Origin: Seohaeicola saemankumensis
GTDB taxonomy: Bacteria; Pseudomonadota; Alphaproteobacteria; Rhodobacterales; Rhodobacteraceae
Direction of reading: 5' to 3'
DNA length: 64,000 nucleotides
NCBI RefSeq assembly: GCF_020171285.1
Contig: NZ_JAIUZI010000001.1
Location: 62,001 to 126,000, forward strand
Positions 49,434-58,595 of the stretch are shown in pieces. The translations under genes were made by a program, and so were the position numbers. Under the pieces are notes generated by a model. The model did no database searches. It worked only from the letters and a program-made list of their open reading frames with translations, and had not been told where the DNA came from. Position 1 is the first letter of the stretch, and the number at the start of each line of letters is the position of its first letter.

Positions 49434-49955
49434 ATGCGCGCGGCGTTTTCCTGGCTGGACCGTTTCTCGGCATTCCTGAACCGAATTGCGCTTTGGGGTG
49501 CGGTTCTGGCGGTGACGGCACTTGTTGTCATCGCCTTTTGGCAGGCCGCCGCGCGCTATATTCTTGACCAACCCCCGGCCTGGACCGAGGAGCTAGCACG
49601 CTACCTCATGGTCTGGGCCGGGCTCCTGGGCGCATCCTGCGCATTTCGGATTCATGCCGATCCATCCCTGTTTCCGGCCGCGCGCGAGCGGACGGACAAG
49701 GTCGGGCGCATCTACGCCGTCATCCGGGCGGCGGGCGCCTTTGTCTTTATCTCGCCGATCCTGTGGTACTGCTTTATTGGGGTGAACGGTAAGTTCTCGT
49801 CAGGCTATGTTGCCCGCAATGCCAGGGTCTCCGCCGAGACACTGGACGTGCCGATGTCGGTCTTTGCCCTGGCCATTCCCGTCGGGTTCGGCCTGATCAT
49901 GATCCATCTCATCGCCCACCTGGCGACGGCTCTGACGAACAAGGAAACGCAATGA
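49434..49955 (+). CDS. dctQ: TRAP transporter small membrane subunit DctQ
   Basis: A 173-residue inner-membrane protein with four hydrophobic segments (about 17-37, 55-72, 97-115, 142-163). DctQ-typical are QAAARYILDQPPAWTEELAR and YLMVWAGLLGASCAFR. The ATG lies 4 bp after the dctP stop. A GC hairpin (CGGCCCC/GGGGCCG, 49956-49971) overlaps the region just after its stop and may limit read-through into the mlrC genes. Confidence 0.9.
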   Translation: MRAAFSWLDRFSAFLNRIALWGAVLAVTALVVIAFWQAAARYILDQPPAWTEELARYLMVWAGLLGASCAFRIHADPSLFPAARERTDKVGRIYAVIRAAGAFVFISPILWYCFIGVNGKFSSGYVARNARVSAETLDVPMSVFALAIPVGFGLIMIHLIAHLATALTNKETQ

Positions 49956-50046
49956 CGGCCCCGGGGGGCCGAGGCAGCGTTCAACGTCAACCCGTGTTCA
50001 CGCCGCCGATTGTCCTTTTGACGGACCTGTTTGCGAGACCCCTGAT

Positions 50047-51495
50047 ATGAAACTCATGATTGCGTCTCTGGTCACGGAAACCAACAGCTTTTCACCGATC
50101 CCGACCGGTCGCCTTGCGTTTGAAGCCGGGCTTCTCACCCGCGAGGGCAGCCGGGCAGAGCCACGGATGCACAACGTATCCCTGCATGTTTGGCGCCGCA
50201 TGGGCGAAGAGCGCGGTTGGGACATCGCGGAAAGCCTGACCGCCGCAGCGCAGCCGGCGGGGCTGACCACGCGTACCGTGTTTGAGGCGTTTCGTGACGA
50301 GATCCTGCGCGATCTGGAAACCCACAGGCCCGACATCTTTCTGATCAACATGCATGGCGCGATGATGGCCGACGGCTATGACGATTGCGAAGGCGATTTG
50401 ACAGCACGCGCCCGCGCCATCCTAGGGCGGGACAAGGTGATCGGGCTTGAACTTGACCCGCACAATCACCTGACCGACGCGATGCTCGACAACGCCACGC
50501 TGATCGTCAATTACAAGGAATACCCCCATATCGACCCGGCGGATCGGGCGGTCGAGCTGTTTGAAATGGCCGCCGATGCGGCCCAGGGCAAAACGCGCCC
50601 GGTGATGCGCGCGCATGATTGCCGGATGCTGACGATCATCCGGACCTTGATGGAGCCGGGCAAGAGCTATGTGCAATCCATGAAAGACGCCGAGGGGCAC
50701 GATGGCGTTTTGTCGGTGTCGTTGACGCATGGCTTTCCCTGGGGGGACGTGGCCGACGTTGGCGCCAAGACGCTGGCGATCACCGATGGCGATGCGGAAA
50801 AAGCAGCCCGCGTGGCCGAGGAATTCGCAGCTAAGCTCTGGGACATCCGCGACGGCTTGCGGGCGGATTATCCCGATATCCCGACCGCGCTCGACATGGC
50901 TGAGGCGGCGACAGAATTTCCGGTCACGCTGGCCGATATGGGCGACAATGCCGGGGGCGGTGCGCCCTCTGATTCCACTTACTTTCTGCAAGAAGTACTG
51001 CGGCGTGGCATCAAGGATATTGCCTTGGCGCCGTTTTGGGACCCTGTCCTGGTCACCATGTGTCAGGACGCAGGCGTCGGGGCGCGGATGCGCGTGCGCA
51101 TCGGTGGGAAAATCTGCGCCGAATCCGGGTCCGCCGTGGACCTGGAGGTGACGGTGCGCGGCATACGCGAGAACATGAGCCAGACGGTTGCCGAGTCGTC
51201 GATTTCACTTGGAACCGGCGTTTGGCTGGAGGCGGATGGGGTTCACCTGATCCTGTCCTCGAAGCGCACACAATGCTTCTCGCCGTCGGTGTTCGAGGAC
51301 CTTGGGCTCGATATCTCGACCTTGCGTATCATGGTACCGAAATCCACGAACCACTTCTATCAGAATTTCGCCCGCGTCAGTCCGCAGGTGATCCATGTCG
51401 GATCGCCCGGCACCGTGACGCCGGACATGACCATCATTCCCTTTACCAAGCGCGACGGGAACTTCTGGCCTAAGGTCGAGAACCCTTTTGCCTGA
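50047..51495 (+). CDS. MlrC-family (M81) zinc metallopeptidase, copy 1
   Basis: A 482-residue cytoplasmic metalloprotein of the microcystinase C family. Conserved blocks: LVTETNSFSPIPTGRLAF, INMHGAMMADGYDDCEGD, the metal-site motif VIGLELDPHNHLTDAML with Asp and His ligands, LTHGFPWGDVADVGA and GDNAGGGAPSDST. MlrC hydrolyses the tetrapeptide and Adda products of microcystin breakdown, but most homologues sit in other catabolic clusters and their substrates are unknown. It follows dctQ by 91 bp and is followed by a same-length paralogue, so it likely cleaves an imported peptide- or amide-like compound. Confidence 0.92.
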   Translation: MKLMIASLVTETNSFSPIPTGRLAFEAGLLTREGSRAEPRMHNVSLHVWRRMGEERGWDIAESLTAAAQPAGLTTRTVFEAFRDEILRDLETHRPDIFLINMHGAMMADGYDDCEGDLTARARAILGRDKVIGLELDPHNHLTDAMLDNATLIVNYKEYPHIDPADRAVELFEMAADAAQGKTRPVMRAHDCRMLTIIRTLMEPGKSYVQSMKDAEGHDGVLSVSLTHGFPWGDVADVGAKTLAITDGDAEKAARVAEEFAAKLWDIRDGLRADYPDIPTALDMAEAATEFPVTLADMGDNAGGGAPSDSTYFLQEVLRRGIKDIALAPFWDPVLVTMCQDAGVGARMRVRIGGKICAESGSAVDLEVTVRGIRENMSQTVAESSISLGTGVWLEADGVHLILSSKRTQCFSPSVFEDLGLDISTLRIMVPKSTNHFYQNFARVSPQVIHVGSPGTVTPDMTIIPFTKRDGNFWPKVENPFA

Positions 51496-51528
51496 CATGA
51501 AACACGAGATGATCGAGGAGAGAACCTC

Positions 51529-52977
51529 ATGAAGCTATTGATCGCCTGCCTCGCGACCGAAACCAACACGTTTTCGCCGATGCCAACCGGGCAACTGGCA
51601 TTCGAGTCCGTAATGGTCACGCGTGAGGCCACCAAATCTACGGCAAACCTGTTTACCGCCCCGCTGCATGAATGGCGGTGCATGGCCGAAGACCGAGGCT
51701 GGGAGGTGGTTGAAAGCCTGTCCGCCGCGGCCCAGCCCGCGGGCAACACCGTACGCGCGGTCTATGAAGCGTTTCGCGACGAGATCCTGGCCGATATCGA
51801 GAAGCATCAGCCCGATGTTCTGCTGATGTCGATGCATGGCGCCATGGTTGCCGATGGCTACGACGATTGCGAAGGCGACATGATGAGCCGCGCCCGCGCG
51901 ATCATGGGGCCGGACAAGGTGATCGGGCTGGAACTGGACCCGCATAACCACCTGACCCGGGCCATGCTCGACAACGCCACGCTGATCATCAATTTCAAGG
52001 AATACCCGCATGTCGACGCACCCGAACGTGCGCGCGAGCTTTTCGTCATGGCGGCGGACGCGGCCGAGGGCAAGACCAAACCCGTCATGCGGACACATGA
52101 CTGTAGAATGCTGACCATCATCGAAACGATGAAAGAGCCGGCCAAGACCTATGTGCAGGCGATGAAGGACGCCGAGGGCAAGGACGGTGTGCTGTCCGTC
52201 TCGCTGACCCATGGCTTCCCCTGGGCCGATGTCGCCGATGTGGGCGCCAAGACGCTGGTCATCGCCGATGGCAATGCTGACAAGGCGGCCAGCGCAGCCA
52301 AGGATTTTGCCGACAAGCTGTGGGATATCCGCGAGGGCTTGCGGATGAACTATCCCGATATCCCGGCTGCGCTGGATATTGTCGATGCGGCGACCGAGTT
52401 TCCGGTAACTCTGGCAGATATGGGCGACAACGCAGGCGGTGGCGCGCCCGCAGATTCGACCTTCTTCCTGCAGGAAATCGTCAAGCGCGGGGCCAAGGAC
52501 ATTGCCCATGGCGTCTTCTGGGATCCGGTACTGGTAACCATGTGCCAGGATGCCGGCGTCGGCGCGCGGATGCGCGTGCGCCTGGGCGGCAAGATATGCA
52601 AGGAATCCGGCGATGCGGTGGATCTCGAGGTCACGGTGCGCGCCATTCGCGAAAACATGACCCAGAAACTAGGTGAGAGCGACATGCCCATGGGCACGGG
52701 CGTCTGGCTAGATGCCGACGGCGTTCACCTTGTGGTCTCGTCGGTGCGCACCCAGAATTTCTCGCCTTCAGTCTATACCGATCTGGGGATCAACATTGAC
52801 GAGATGCGCGCCCTGATCCCGAAATCCACCAACCACTTCTACCAGAATTTCGAGCGCATCAGCCCGCAGGTAATTCATGTGCGCACGCCCGGTACGGTGA
52901 CGCCCGACATGACCATCATTCCCTTTACCAAACGCGACGGCAATTTCTGGCCCAAGGTCGAAAACCCGTTCAACTGA
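51529..52977 (+). CDS. MlrC-family (M81) zinc metallopeptidase, copy 2
   Basis: A 482-residue paralogue of the preceding gene, the same length and alignable along its full span. It shows ATETNTFSPMPTGQLAF, SMHGAMVADGYDDCEGD, VIGLELDPHNHLTRAML and NAGGGAPADSTFFLQE. Differences concentrate in residues 25-45 and around 195-205, which may tune substrate choice. GAGAGAACCTC precedes the ATG, 33 bp after copy 1. The tandem pair looks like a local duplication with divergence; two subunits of one enzyme is an alternative. Confidence 0.92.
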   Translation: MKLLIACLATETNTFSPMPTGQLAFESVMVTREATKSTANLFTAPLHEWRCMAEDRGWEVVESLSAAAQPAGNTVRAVYEAFRDEILADIEKHQPDVLLMSMHGAMVADGYDDCEGDMMSRARAIMGPDKVIGLELDPHNHLTRAMLDNATLIINFKEYPHVDAPERARELFVMAADAAEGKTKPVMRTHDCRMLTIIETMKEPAKTYVQAMKDAEGKDGVLSVSLTHGFPWADVADVGAKTLVIADGNADKAASAAKDFADKLWDIREGLRMNYPDIPAALDIVDAATEFPVTLADMGDNAGGGAPADSTFFLQEIVKRGAKDIAHGVFWDPVLVTMCQDAGVGARMRVRLGGKICKESGDAVDLEVTVRAIRENMTQKLGESDMPMGTGVWLDADGVHLVVSSVRTQNFSPSVYTDLGINIDEMRALIPKSTNHFYQNFERISPQVIHVRTPGTVTPDMTIIPFTKRDGNFWPKVENPFN

Positions 52978-52988
52978 AGGAAAGCACC

Positions 52989-53393
52989 ATGACTGTAAAC
53001 CGCATCGGCATACCCCCCGTCCTTCCCAATGGCGCCAGGGTGCCGCTTGTTCCTGCAACCTGCGTTGGCGATCTGATCTTCTGCTCAGGTGCCCTGGGCG
53101 TGGATGCCGACTTCAAACTGGTCGAAGGCGGCGTCGGGGCGCAGACCCGTCAGGCAATGGCCAATCTACAGGCCGTCCTGGCCCAAGCGGGCGCCACGCT
53201 TGCCGATGTCGCCAAGACAACGGTCTGGCTGACGGATCTGGCCAATTTCGCGGAATTTAACGCGGCCTATGCCGAAGCATTCGGAGACGCCTTCCCCGCG
53301 CGTTCGACAGTGACTTCGGCCCTGGCTATACCCGGCGCATTGGTCGAAATCGAAGCCGTCGCCGCGATTCCAGAGACCGACAAGAAAAGCTGA
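52989..53393 (+). CDS. ridA: RidA-family enamine/imine deaminase
   Basis: A 134-residue protein of the RidA (YjgF/YER057c/UK114) family, which hydrolyses reactive 2-imino acids to 2-keto acids and acts as a trimer. Seen are LIFCSGALGVDADFKLV (IPxxGQxxx region), VGAQTRQAMANLQAVLAQAG and the terminal catalytic Arg region FPARSTVTSALAIPGALVEI. It is 11 bp after the second mlrC gene and 3 bp before the FAD dehydrogenase. It fits as the clean-up enzyme for the imine made by the DAO-like flavoprotein of the same operon. Confidence 0.92.
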   Translation: MTVNRIGIPPVLPNGARVPLVPATCVGDLIFCSGALGVDADFKLVEGGVGAQTRQAMANLQAVLAQAGATLADVAKTTVWLTDLANFAEFNAAYAEAFGDAFPARSTVTSALAIPGALVEIEAVAAIPETDKKS

Positions 53394-53396
53394 CCG

Positions 53397-54782
53397 ATGT
53401 GGAATTCGGTTTGTGAGGCTATTTCAGCGCAAATTGGCGATGACCGCATCGTCAAACCCGAAGACGCGGAAGGGCGTCTGATCTCGGTCACCGGAGAGGC
53501 AATGCCGGCTGTCCCCATCTTGCGTCCGCGCAATACCGAGGAACTGGCCAAGGCCCTGGAAATCTGCACGGCCCACAAGACGCCTGTCATTCCGATGGGC
53601 GGCAGCACTGGGCTGGTCGGCGGCCTTCGCCATACGGGCAAGGAATTGTACCTGTCGCTAGAACTGATGAACCGGATCGAAAGCATCGATCCGGTCAACC
53701 GCGTGGCAACGGTTCAGGCCGGAGTGGTGCTTCAGAACCTGCACCAGGCTGCGGAAGATGCGGGTCTCTTGTTCCCGGTCGACCTTGGCGCGCGCGGAAG
53801 CGCCACTATCGGCGGGTTGATCTCGACCAATGCCGGGGGTGAAAAAGCGTTTCGATTTGGCATGATGCGCGATCAGGTCCTTGGGTTGGAGGTTGTTACG
53901 GCCTCGGGACAGATCCTTGATCTGTCAAACTCGATGATAAAGAACAATGCAGGCTATGACCTGAAGCATCTGTTCATTGGTGCTGAGGGTACGTTGGGTA
54001 TCGTCACCCGCGTTCAATTGCGCCTGCGCCCGCAGTTGCCGAACGTCAACACGGCCTTTGCGCTGATTTCGGATTTTTCCGCCGCGCTCGAACTGCGGAG
54101 CAAGGTCGAAACCGCGTTGGGCAATGATCTGACAGCGTTTGAAGTGATGTGGCCCGAAGTCTATGAAATGACGACGCGACACAGGTCAGGCCGGCTGCCT
54201 CTGCCAGTCGCAGACGGGATCTATCTGTTGTTTGAAAGCGAAGCGGGAACTGCCCGCGATCCGGAAGCCTTCGAAACCGCGATGGCTGCGCTTTATGAAG
54301 ATGGCCTTGTCGAGGATATGGCCATCGCCGTGTCCGAAGCGGATCGACGGGACATGTGGTCAATCCGCAACGACATAGATGCTATCATCCGGAACTTGTC
54401 TCCCTTCCTGGCTTTCGATGTTTCGCTGCCGGTTTCCAAGATGGAGCTTTTTGTTCAGGATCTGGAGACGGCACTGACCACGCGATGGCCGAAAACCCGA
54501 TTTGCGCGCTTCGGGCACATGGGAGACAACAACCTGCATGTCGTCGTAAGTATCGGTCAGGACACGTTACACTATAAGAACGACATCAGTAGTATCGTCT
54601 ATGACCGGGTTACGATGATGAATGGATGCATCTCGGCTGAGCACGGCATAGGGATGGACAAGTTGCCCTGGTTCGAATTGGGGAAAACCTCGTCGGCCAT
54701 TGCCCTCATGCACACCATCCGCACCGCGCTGGATCCGAACAATATCCTGAACCCGGGTAAGACGATTGGGGCAGTCGGATGA
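53397..54782 (+). CDS. GlcD-type FAD-linked 2-hydroxyacid dehydrogenase
   Basis: A 461-residue member of the FAD-binding PCMH/VAO family near D-lactate, glycolate (GlcD) and D-2-hydroxyglutarate dehydrogenases. Features: VIPMGGSTGLVGG and VDLGARGSATIGGLISTNAG (FAD pyrophosphate loops), GAEGTLGIVTRVQLRLRP, and the C-terminal metal-site region FGHMGDNNLHVVVS and AEHGIGMDKLPWF. It would oxidise a D-2-hydroxy acid to the keto acid, passing electrons to quinone or ETF. It is last in the operon, 3 bp after ridA. The exact hydroxy acid is unknown. Confidence 0.92.
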   Translation: MWNSVCEAISAQIGDDRIVKPEDAEGRLISVTGEAMPAVPILRPRNTEELAKALEICTAHKTPVIPMGGSTGLVGGLRHTGKELYLSLELMNRIESIDPVNRVATVQAGVVLQNLHQAAEDAGLLFPVDLGARGSATIGGLISTNAGGEKAFRFGMMRDQVLGLEVVTASGQILDLSNSMIKNNAGYDLKHLFIGAEGTLGIVTRVQLRLRPQLPNVNTAFALISDFSAALELRSKVETALGNDLTAFEVMWPEVYEMTTRHRSGRLPLPVADGIYLLFESEAGTARDPEAFETAMAALYEDGLVEDMAIAVSEADRRDMWSIRNDIDAIIRNLSPFLAFDVSLPVSKMELFVQDLETALTTRWPKTRFARFGHMGDNNLHVVVSIGQDTLHYKNDISSIVYDRVTMMNGCISAEHGIGMDKLPWFELGKTSSAIALMHTIRTALDPNNILNPGKTIGAVG

Positions 54783-54828
54783 GATTGCTCAGAATGGTAC
54801 TTTGGAACCTTGAGAAACGGAGACACAC

Positions 54829-54843
54829 GGTCAAGGCTTGACC
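54829..54843. promoter_or_regulatory. 15-bp palindrome upstream of the ior gene
   Basis: GGTCAAG-G-CTTGACC is an exact palindrome about 90 bp before the start of the indolepyruvate oxidoreductase gene. It lies in the only non-coding DNA between the two genes and could be an operator, for example for an Lrp-like regulator. No cognate regulator is identified. Confidence 0.4.
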
Positions 54844-54931
54844 CGATCTCAAGCCGTGGATGAACCTTCCGGTTCGTCGAATTGCTATCACGGAACTTGT
54901 GACGTGATACGGCTGCGAAAGGAACGCACTA

Positions 54932-57900
54932 ATGAACGAGCAACTCTCCGAAAAACGCCTAGAGATGACGCTGGAGGATCGGCTGCATCAGGAGGAGGGC
55001 TGGGTTTACATGACCGGCATGCAGGCTCTGGTGCGGTTGCCGATCCAGCAGCGCAAGCGCGACATGGCGGCGGGGCTGAACACCGGCGGATACATCTCGG
55101 GCTATCGCGGCTCGCCCGTCGGCACCTATGACATGAATCTGTGGCAGGCCAAGGCGGCGCTTGACGCGCACAACATCGTCTTTCAGCCGGGGTTGAACGA
55201 GGACATGGCCGCCACCGCGACCTGGGGAGCGCAGATGGTCATGCTGTTCCCGGGCGCCAGGGTCGATGGCGTCTTTTCGATCTGGTATGGCAAGGCGCCG
55301 GGGCTGGACCGGTCGATGGACCCGATCCGCCATGCGAACCTGGCGGGCACCAACCCCAAGGGCGGCACGCTGCTGCTGGTGGGGGATGACCATGGGGCCA
55401 AGTCCTCGACGTTGGCCTGTTACTCGGACCTCAGCTTTGCCTCGCTGGGCGCGCCGCTGCTGGCGCCGGCCAATGCGCAGGACGTGCTGGACATGGGCCT
55501 GCATGGCATCGCCATGAGTCGGTTCGCCTCGACCCTGGTCGGCCTGAAACTGGTCACCGACGTGGTCGAGGGCGGCGGTTCGGTGCATATCGCCCCGGAC
55601 AGCCCCAAGATCGTCCTGCCGGACAGCGATGGCCCGGACACCGCGATCAAGCCCTTCACCCCGTTTCTCGAGCAGGAACGGCTGTTATGGGACGTGAAGC
55701 TGAAGAAGGTGCTGGCCTATGCGCGTGCCAACGGCCTGAACCGGATCAGCGGCGCGAAAGATGCCCGCATCGGCATCGTCGCCGCCGGGAAATCCTGGCA
55801 GGACCTGAACCAGTCGCTGGCGGGTCTGGGTTATCGCGACGGCCAGTTGGGCAACCTGCCCGCGCGGCTTATGAAAGTGGGCATGGTCTGGCCGCTGGAC
55901 GACGTCGCGATCCGCGCGTTTGCCCGCGGACTCGACACCCTGATCGTGGTCGAGGAAAAGCGGCCGCTGCTGGAAGACCAGATCCGCGCGATCCTCTACG
56001 GCTCGGACCGGGCCCCGCGCATCGTCGGCAAGACCTTTGCCGGTCAGGTCTTTGCATCCGATGCTGGCGACTGTGCCTTCCCCAATTTTGGCGAGGTCGA
56101 CCCGAGCATGATCACGCGGGTGATCGTGCGGGTTGCCAACGAAACCGATGCCGATGCCGGCCTGTCGCTGTCCAACCAGCCGGAAAAACCCCCTTCCCTG
56201 GGGGCGGGCGCGGTGCGAATGCCGTCGTTCTGCGCGGGTTGCCCGCACGGCCGCTCTACCCAGGTGATCGCGGGCAGCCGGGCGCTGGCCGGAATCGGTT
56301 GCCACGGCATGGCGATGCTGCGCGATCCCATGACGACGAACTCGATGAGCCACATGGGCGGCGAAGGCGTGATGTGGCTGGGTCAGTTCCCCTTCACCGA
56401 TGAAAATCACGTGTTCGCCAACATGGGCGACGGGACCTATTTCCATTCCGGCCTGATGGCGATCCGCGCCGCCATCGCCGCCAAGGCGCCGATCACCTAC
56501 AAGCTTTTGCACAACGGCTTTGTCTCGATGACCGGCGGCCAGCCGCATGACGGCGAGATCAGTCCCGAGATGATGGTCGAACAGCTCAGGGCCGAAGGCG
56601 TCGAGCGCATTGCGCTGGTCACGGACGAGACCGACAAGTTCGAGGGCAAACACTTCATCGGAGGCGGCGTCAGCCTGCACCCGCGCACCGAGCTTGAACT
56701 GGTGCAGAAGGAACTGCGCGAGGTGCCGGGCGTCACCGTGCTGATCTATGACCAGCCCTGCGCGACCGAGCGCCGCCGCCTGCGCAAGCGCGGCAAATGG
56801 GCGGACCCCGACAAGCGCGTCTTTATCAACCCCGCCGTCTGTGAAGGCTGCGGTGATTGCTCGACCGTGTCGGGCTGCATGGCGATCGAGCCGCTGGAGA
56901 CCGAGTTCGGGCGCAAGCGGGTGATCAACCAGTCCTCGTGCAACAAGGACTTCTCCTGCGTGGAGGGCTTCTGTCCCTCGTTCGTGACGATCAGCGGCGC
57001 CCAGCCACGCAAGGCGAAGGCCAGCGATACAGAAATCGACGTCAGCCACCTGCCCGCACCAACGCCCCGCGCCATCGACGGCTCGTGGTCGATCCTGGTG
57101 TCGGGCATCGGCGGCGCGGGCGTGGTGACCGTGGGCCAGACCCTGGCCGTGGCCGCCCATGCCGATGGCTATTTCTCGTCGAATCTCGACATCACCGGGC
57201 TGGCGCAGAAATACGGTGCGGTGCACAGCCATATCAAGATCGCGCTCTCGCCGGAAGAGATGCGCGCCACCCGCATCGCCACTGGCGAGGCCGACGCGCT
57301 GATCGGCTGCGACCTTGTCGTCGCCGCCGGAGACGAGGCGATTTCCAAGCTGACACCGGGCAAGTCCGTCGCCGTGACCGACACCACCGTGGTGCCGACC
57401 TCGGAATTTTCCAAGAACCCCGACTGGCAGCTTTCCGGTGCCGAGCAGCTCGAGAGGCTGACCCGCGTCCTGGGCGACGGCCTGCGCAGCCTGGATGCAC
57501 AGCATCTCGCCGAAAAGGTCATGGGCGACCGGGTTTTTGCCAACATGCTGCTGATGGGCGCCGCCTGGCAGCAGGGCGGCATTCCGCTGTCGCTGGAGGC
57601 CGTCCACCGCGCCATCGTGCTCAATGGCGTCGCAATCGAGAAGAACAAGCGCGCCTTCGACCTGGGGCGTCTTGCAATTGCCGATCCGGATGCGGCGGCG
57701 AAACTGGCTGGCGACGCCGCGCCGATCCTGCTGGAGAGCCGCCGCGAGACTTCGCTGCAGGACACCATTGCCACCCGCGTTGCCGAACTGACTGCCTACA
57801 AGGACACCGCCTTTGCCACCCGCTACTCGGCCATGCTTGACCGCGTTGCCACGGCAGGCCTGAACGAGGCCGCGCAGCGCGCCGTCGCGCGCGGCTATTT

Positions 57901-58390
57901 CAAGCTGATGGCGGTCAAGGACGAATGGGAAGTGGCGCGGCTCTATTGCAAGCCGGAGTTCCGCGCGCAGCTCGAAGAGGCCTTCGAGGGCGACCTGAAC
58001 CTGACCTTCTATTTTGGTGCCTGGCCCTATGGCGGTGTCGATCCCAAGTCCGGCAAGCACGTCAAGGGCGCGGTCAAAGGCAAGACGGCGATGCGCTTCT
58101 TCGGCCTGATGAACCGGTTCCGGGGCCTGCGCGGCACGCGTCTTGATCCGTTCCGCAACAGCGTCGAGGCAAAACTCGCCCGCAAACTCCTGTCCGATTA
58201 CGAGGCCGATATCGACTTCGCACTGGCCAACTGGTCGGATGCCACCGCTGATACGCTGACCGAACTGCTGAACCTGCCCGAACATATCCGAGGCTATGGC
58301 CATGTACGCGAACGCCACGCCGAAGCTGCCGACAAACGCCGCGCCGCGCTCAAGGCGGCAGTCACCAACCCCACCGCCAACGCGGCGTGA
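54932..58390 (+). CDS. Indolepyruvate ferredoxin oxidoreductase, fused IorA-IorB type
   Basis: An 1,152-residue TPP-dependent 2-oxoacid oxidoreductase with alpha and beta activities in one chain, as in other proteobacteria. N-terminal pyrimidine-binding region: NTGGYISGYRGSPVGTYDMN and GLNEDMAATATWGAQM. TPP/Mg site: GDGTYFHSGLMAIRAAIAA and LHNGFVSMTGGQPH. A CAGCPHG motif and the ferredoxin-like Cys set VCEGCGDCSTVSGC and CNKDFSCVEGFCPSF follow. The C-terminal gamma/beta module starts near SILVSGIGGAGVVTVGQTLA. It decarboxylates aryl or branched 2-oxo acids to acyl-CoA, reducing ferredoxin. Aromatic or branched amino-acid breakdown is the likely setting. Confidence 0.94.
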   Translation: MNEQLSEKRLEMTLEDRLHQEEGWVYMTGMQALVRLPIQQRKRDMAAGLNTGGYISGYRGSPVGTYDMNLWQAKAALDAHNIVFQPGLNEDMAATATWGAQMVMLFPGARVDGVFSIWYGKAPGLDRSMDPIRHANLAGTNPKGGTLLLVGDDHGAKSSTLACYSDLSFASLGAPLLAPANAQDVLDMGLHGIAMSRFASTLVGLKLVTDVVEGGGSVHIAPDSPKIVLPDSDGPDTAIKPFTPFLEQERLLWDVKLKKVLAYARANGLNRISGAKDARIGIVAAGKSWQDLNQSLAGLGYRDGQLGNLPARLMKVGMVWPLDDVAIRAFARGLDTLIVVEEKRPLLEDQIRAILYGSDRAPRIVGKTFAGQVFASDAGDCAFPNFGEVDPSMITRVIVRVANETDADAGLSLSNQPEKPPSLGAGAVRMPSFCAGCPHGRSTQVIAGSRALAGIGCHGMAMLRDPMTTNSMSHMGGEGVMWLGQFPFTDENHVFANMGDGTYFHSGLMAIRAAIAAKAPITYKLLHNGFVSMTGGQPHDGEISPEMMVEQLRAEGVERIALVTDETDKFEGKHFIGGGVSLHPRTELELVQKELREVPGVTVLIYDQPCATERRRLRKRGKWADPDKRVFINPAVCEGCGDCSTVSGCMAIEPLETEFGRKRVINQSSCNKDFSCVEGFCPSFVTISGAQPRKAKASDTEIDVSHLPAPTPRAIDGSWSILVSGIGGAGVVTVGQTLAVAAHADGYFSSNLDITGLAQKYGAVHSHIKIALSPEEMRATRIATGEADALIGCDLVVAAGDEAISKLTPGKSVAVTDTTVVPTSEFSKNPDWQLSGAEQLERLTRVLGDGLRSLDAQHLAEKVMGDRVFANMLLMGAAWQQGGIPLSLEAVHRAIVLNGVAIEKNKRAFDLGRLAIADPDAAAKLAGDAAPILLESRRETSLQDTIATRVAELTAYKDTAFATRYSAMLDRVATAGLNEAAQRAVARGYFKLMAVKDEWEVARLYCKPEFRAQLEEAFEGDLNLTFYFGAWPYGGVDPKSGKHVKGAVKGKTAMRFFGLMNRFRGLRGTRLDPFRNSVEAKLARKLLSDYEADIDFALANWSDATADTLTELLNLPEHIRGYGHVRERHAEAADKRRAALKAAVTNPTANAA

Positions 58391-58595
58391 CCAGAACACG
58401 GTATGAAACCGAGGTCGGACAAGGTCACACCCGGCAAGACAAACATCGGTGCGCGGGTGTTGCGGTCGGCTACCGGCACCCAACCGGAAGAGTTCGGCCA
58501 CTGGCAGCGTCAGACAGATTTCGGCTGGGAGAAGTTGCGCATGCGCGCACGAGCGGCATTTGCAGCATCTGGCACAAGCGAGGAGGCACGAGCCT

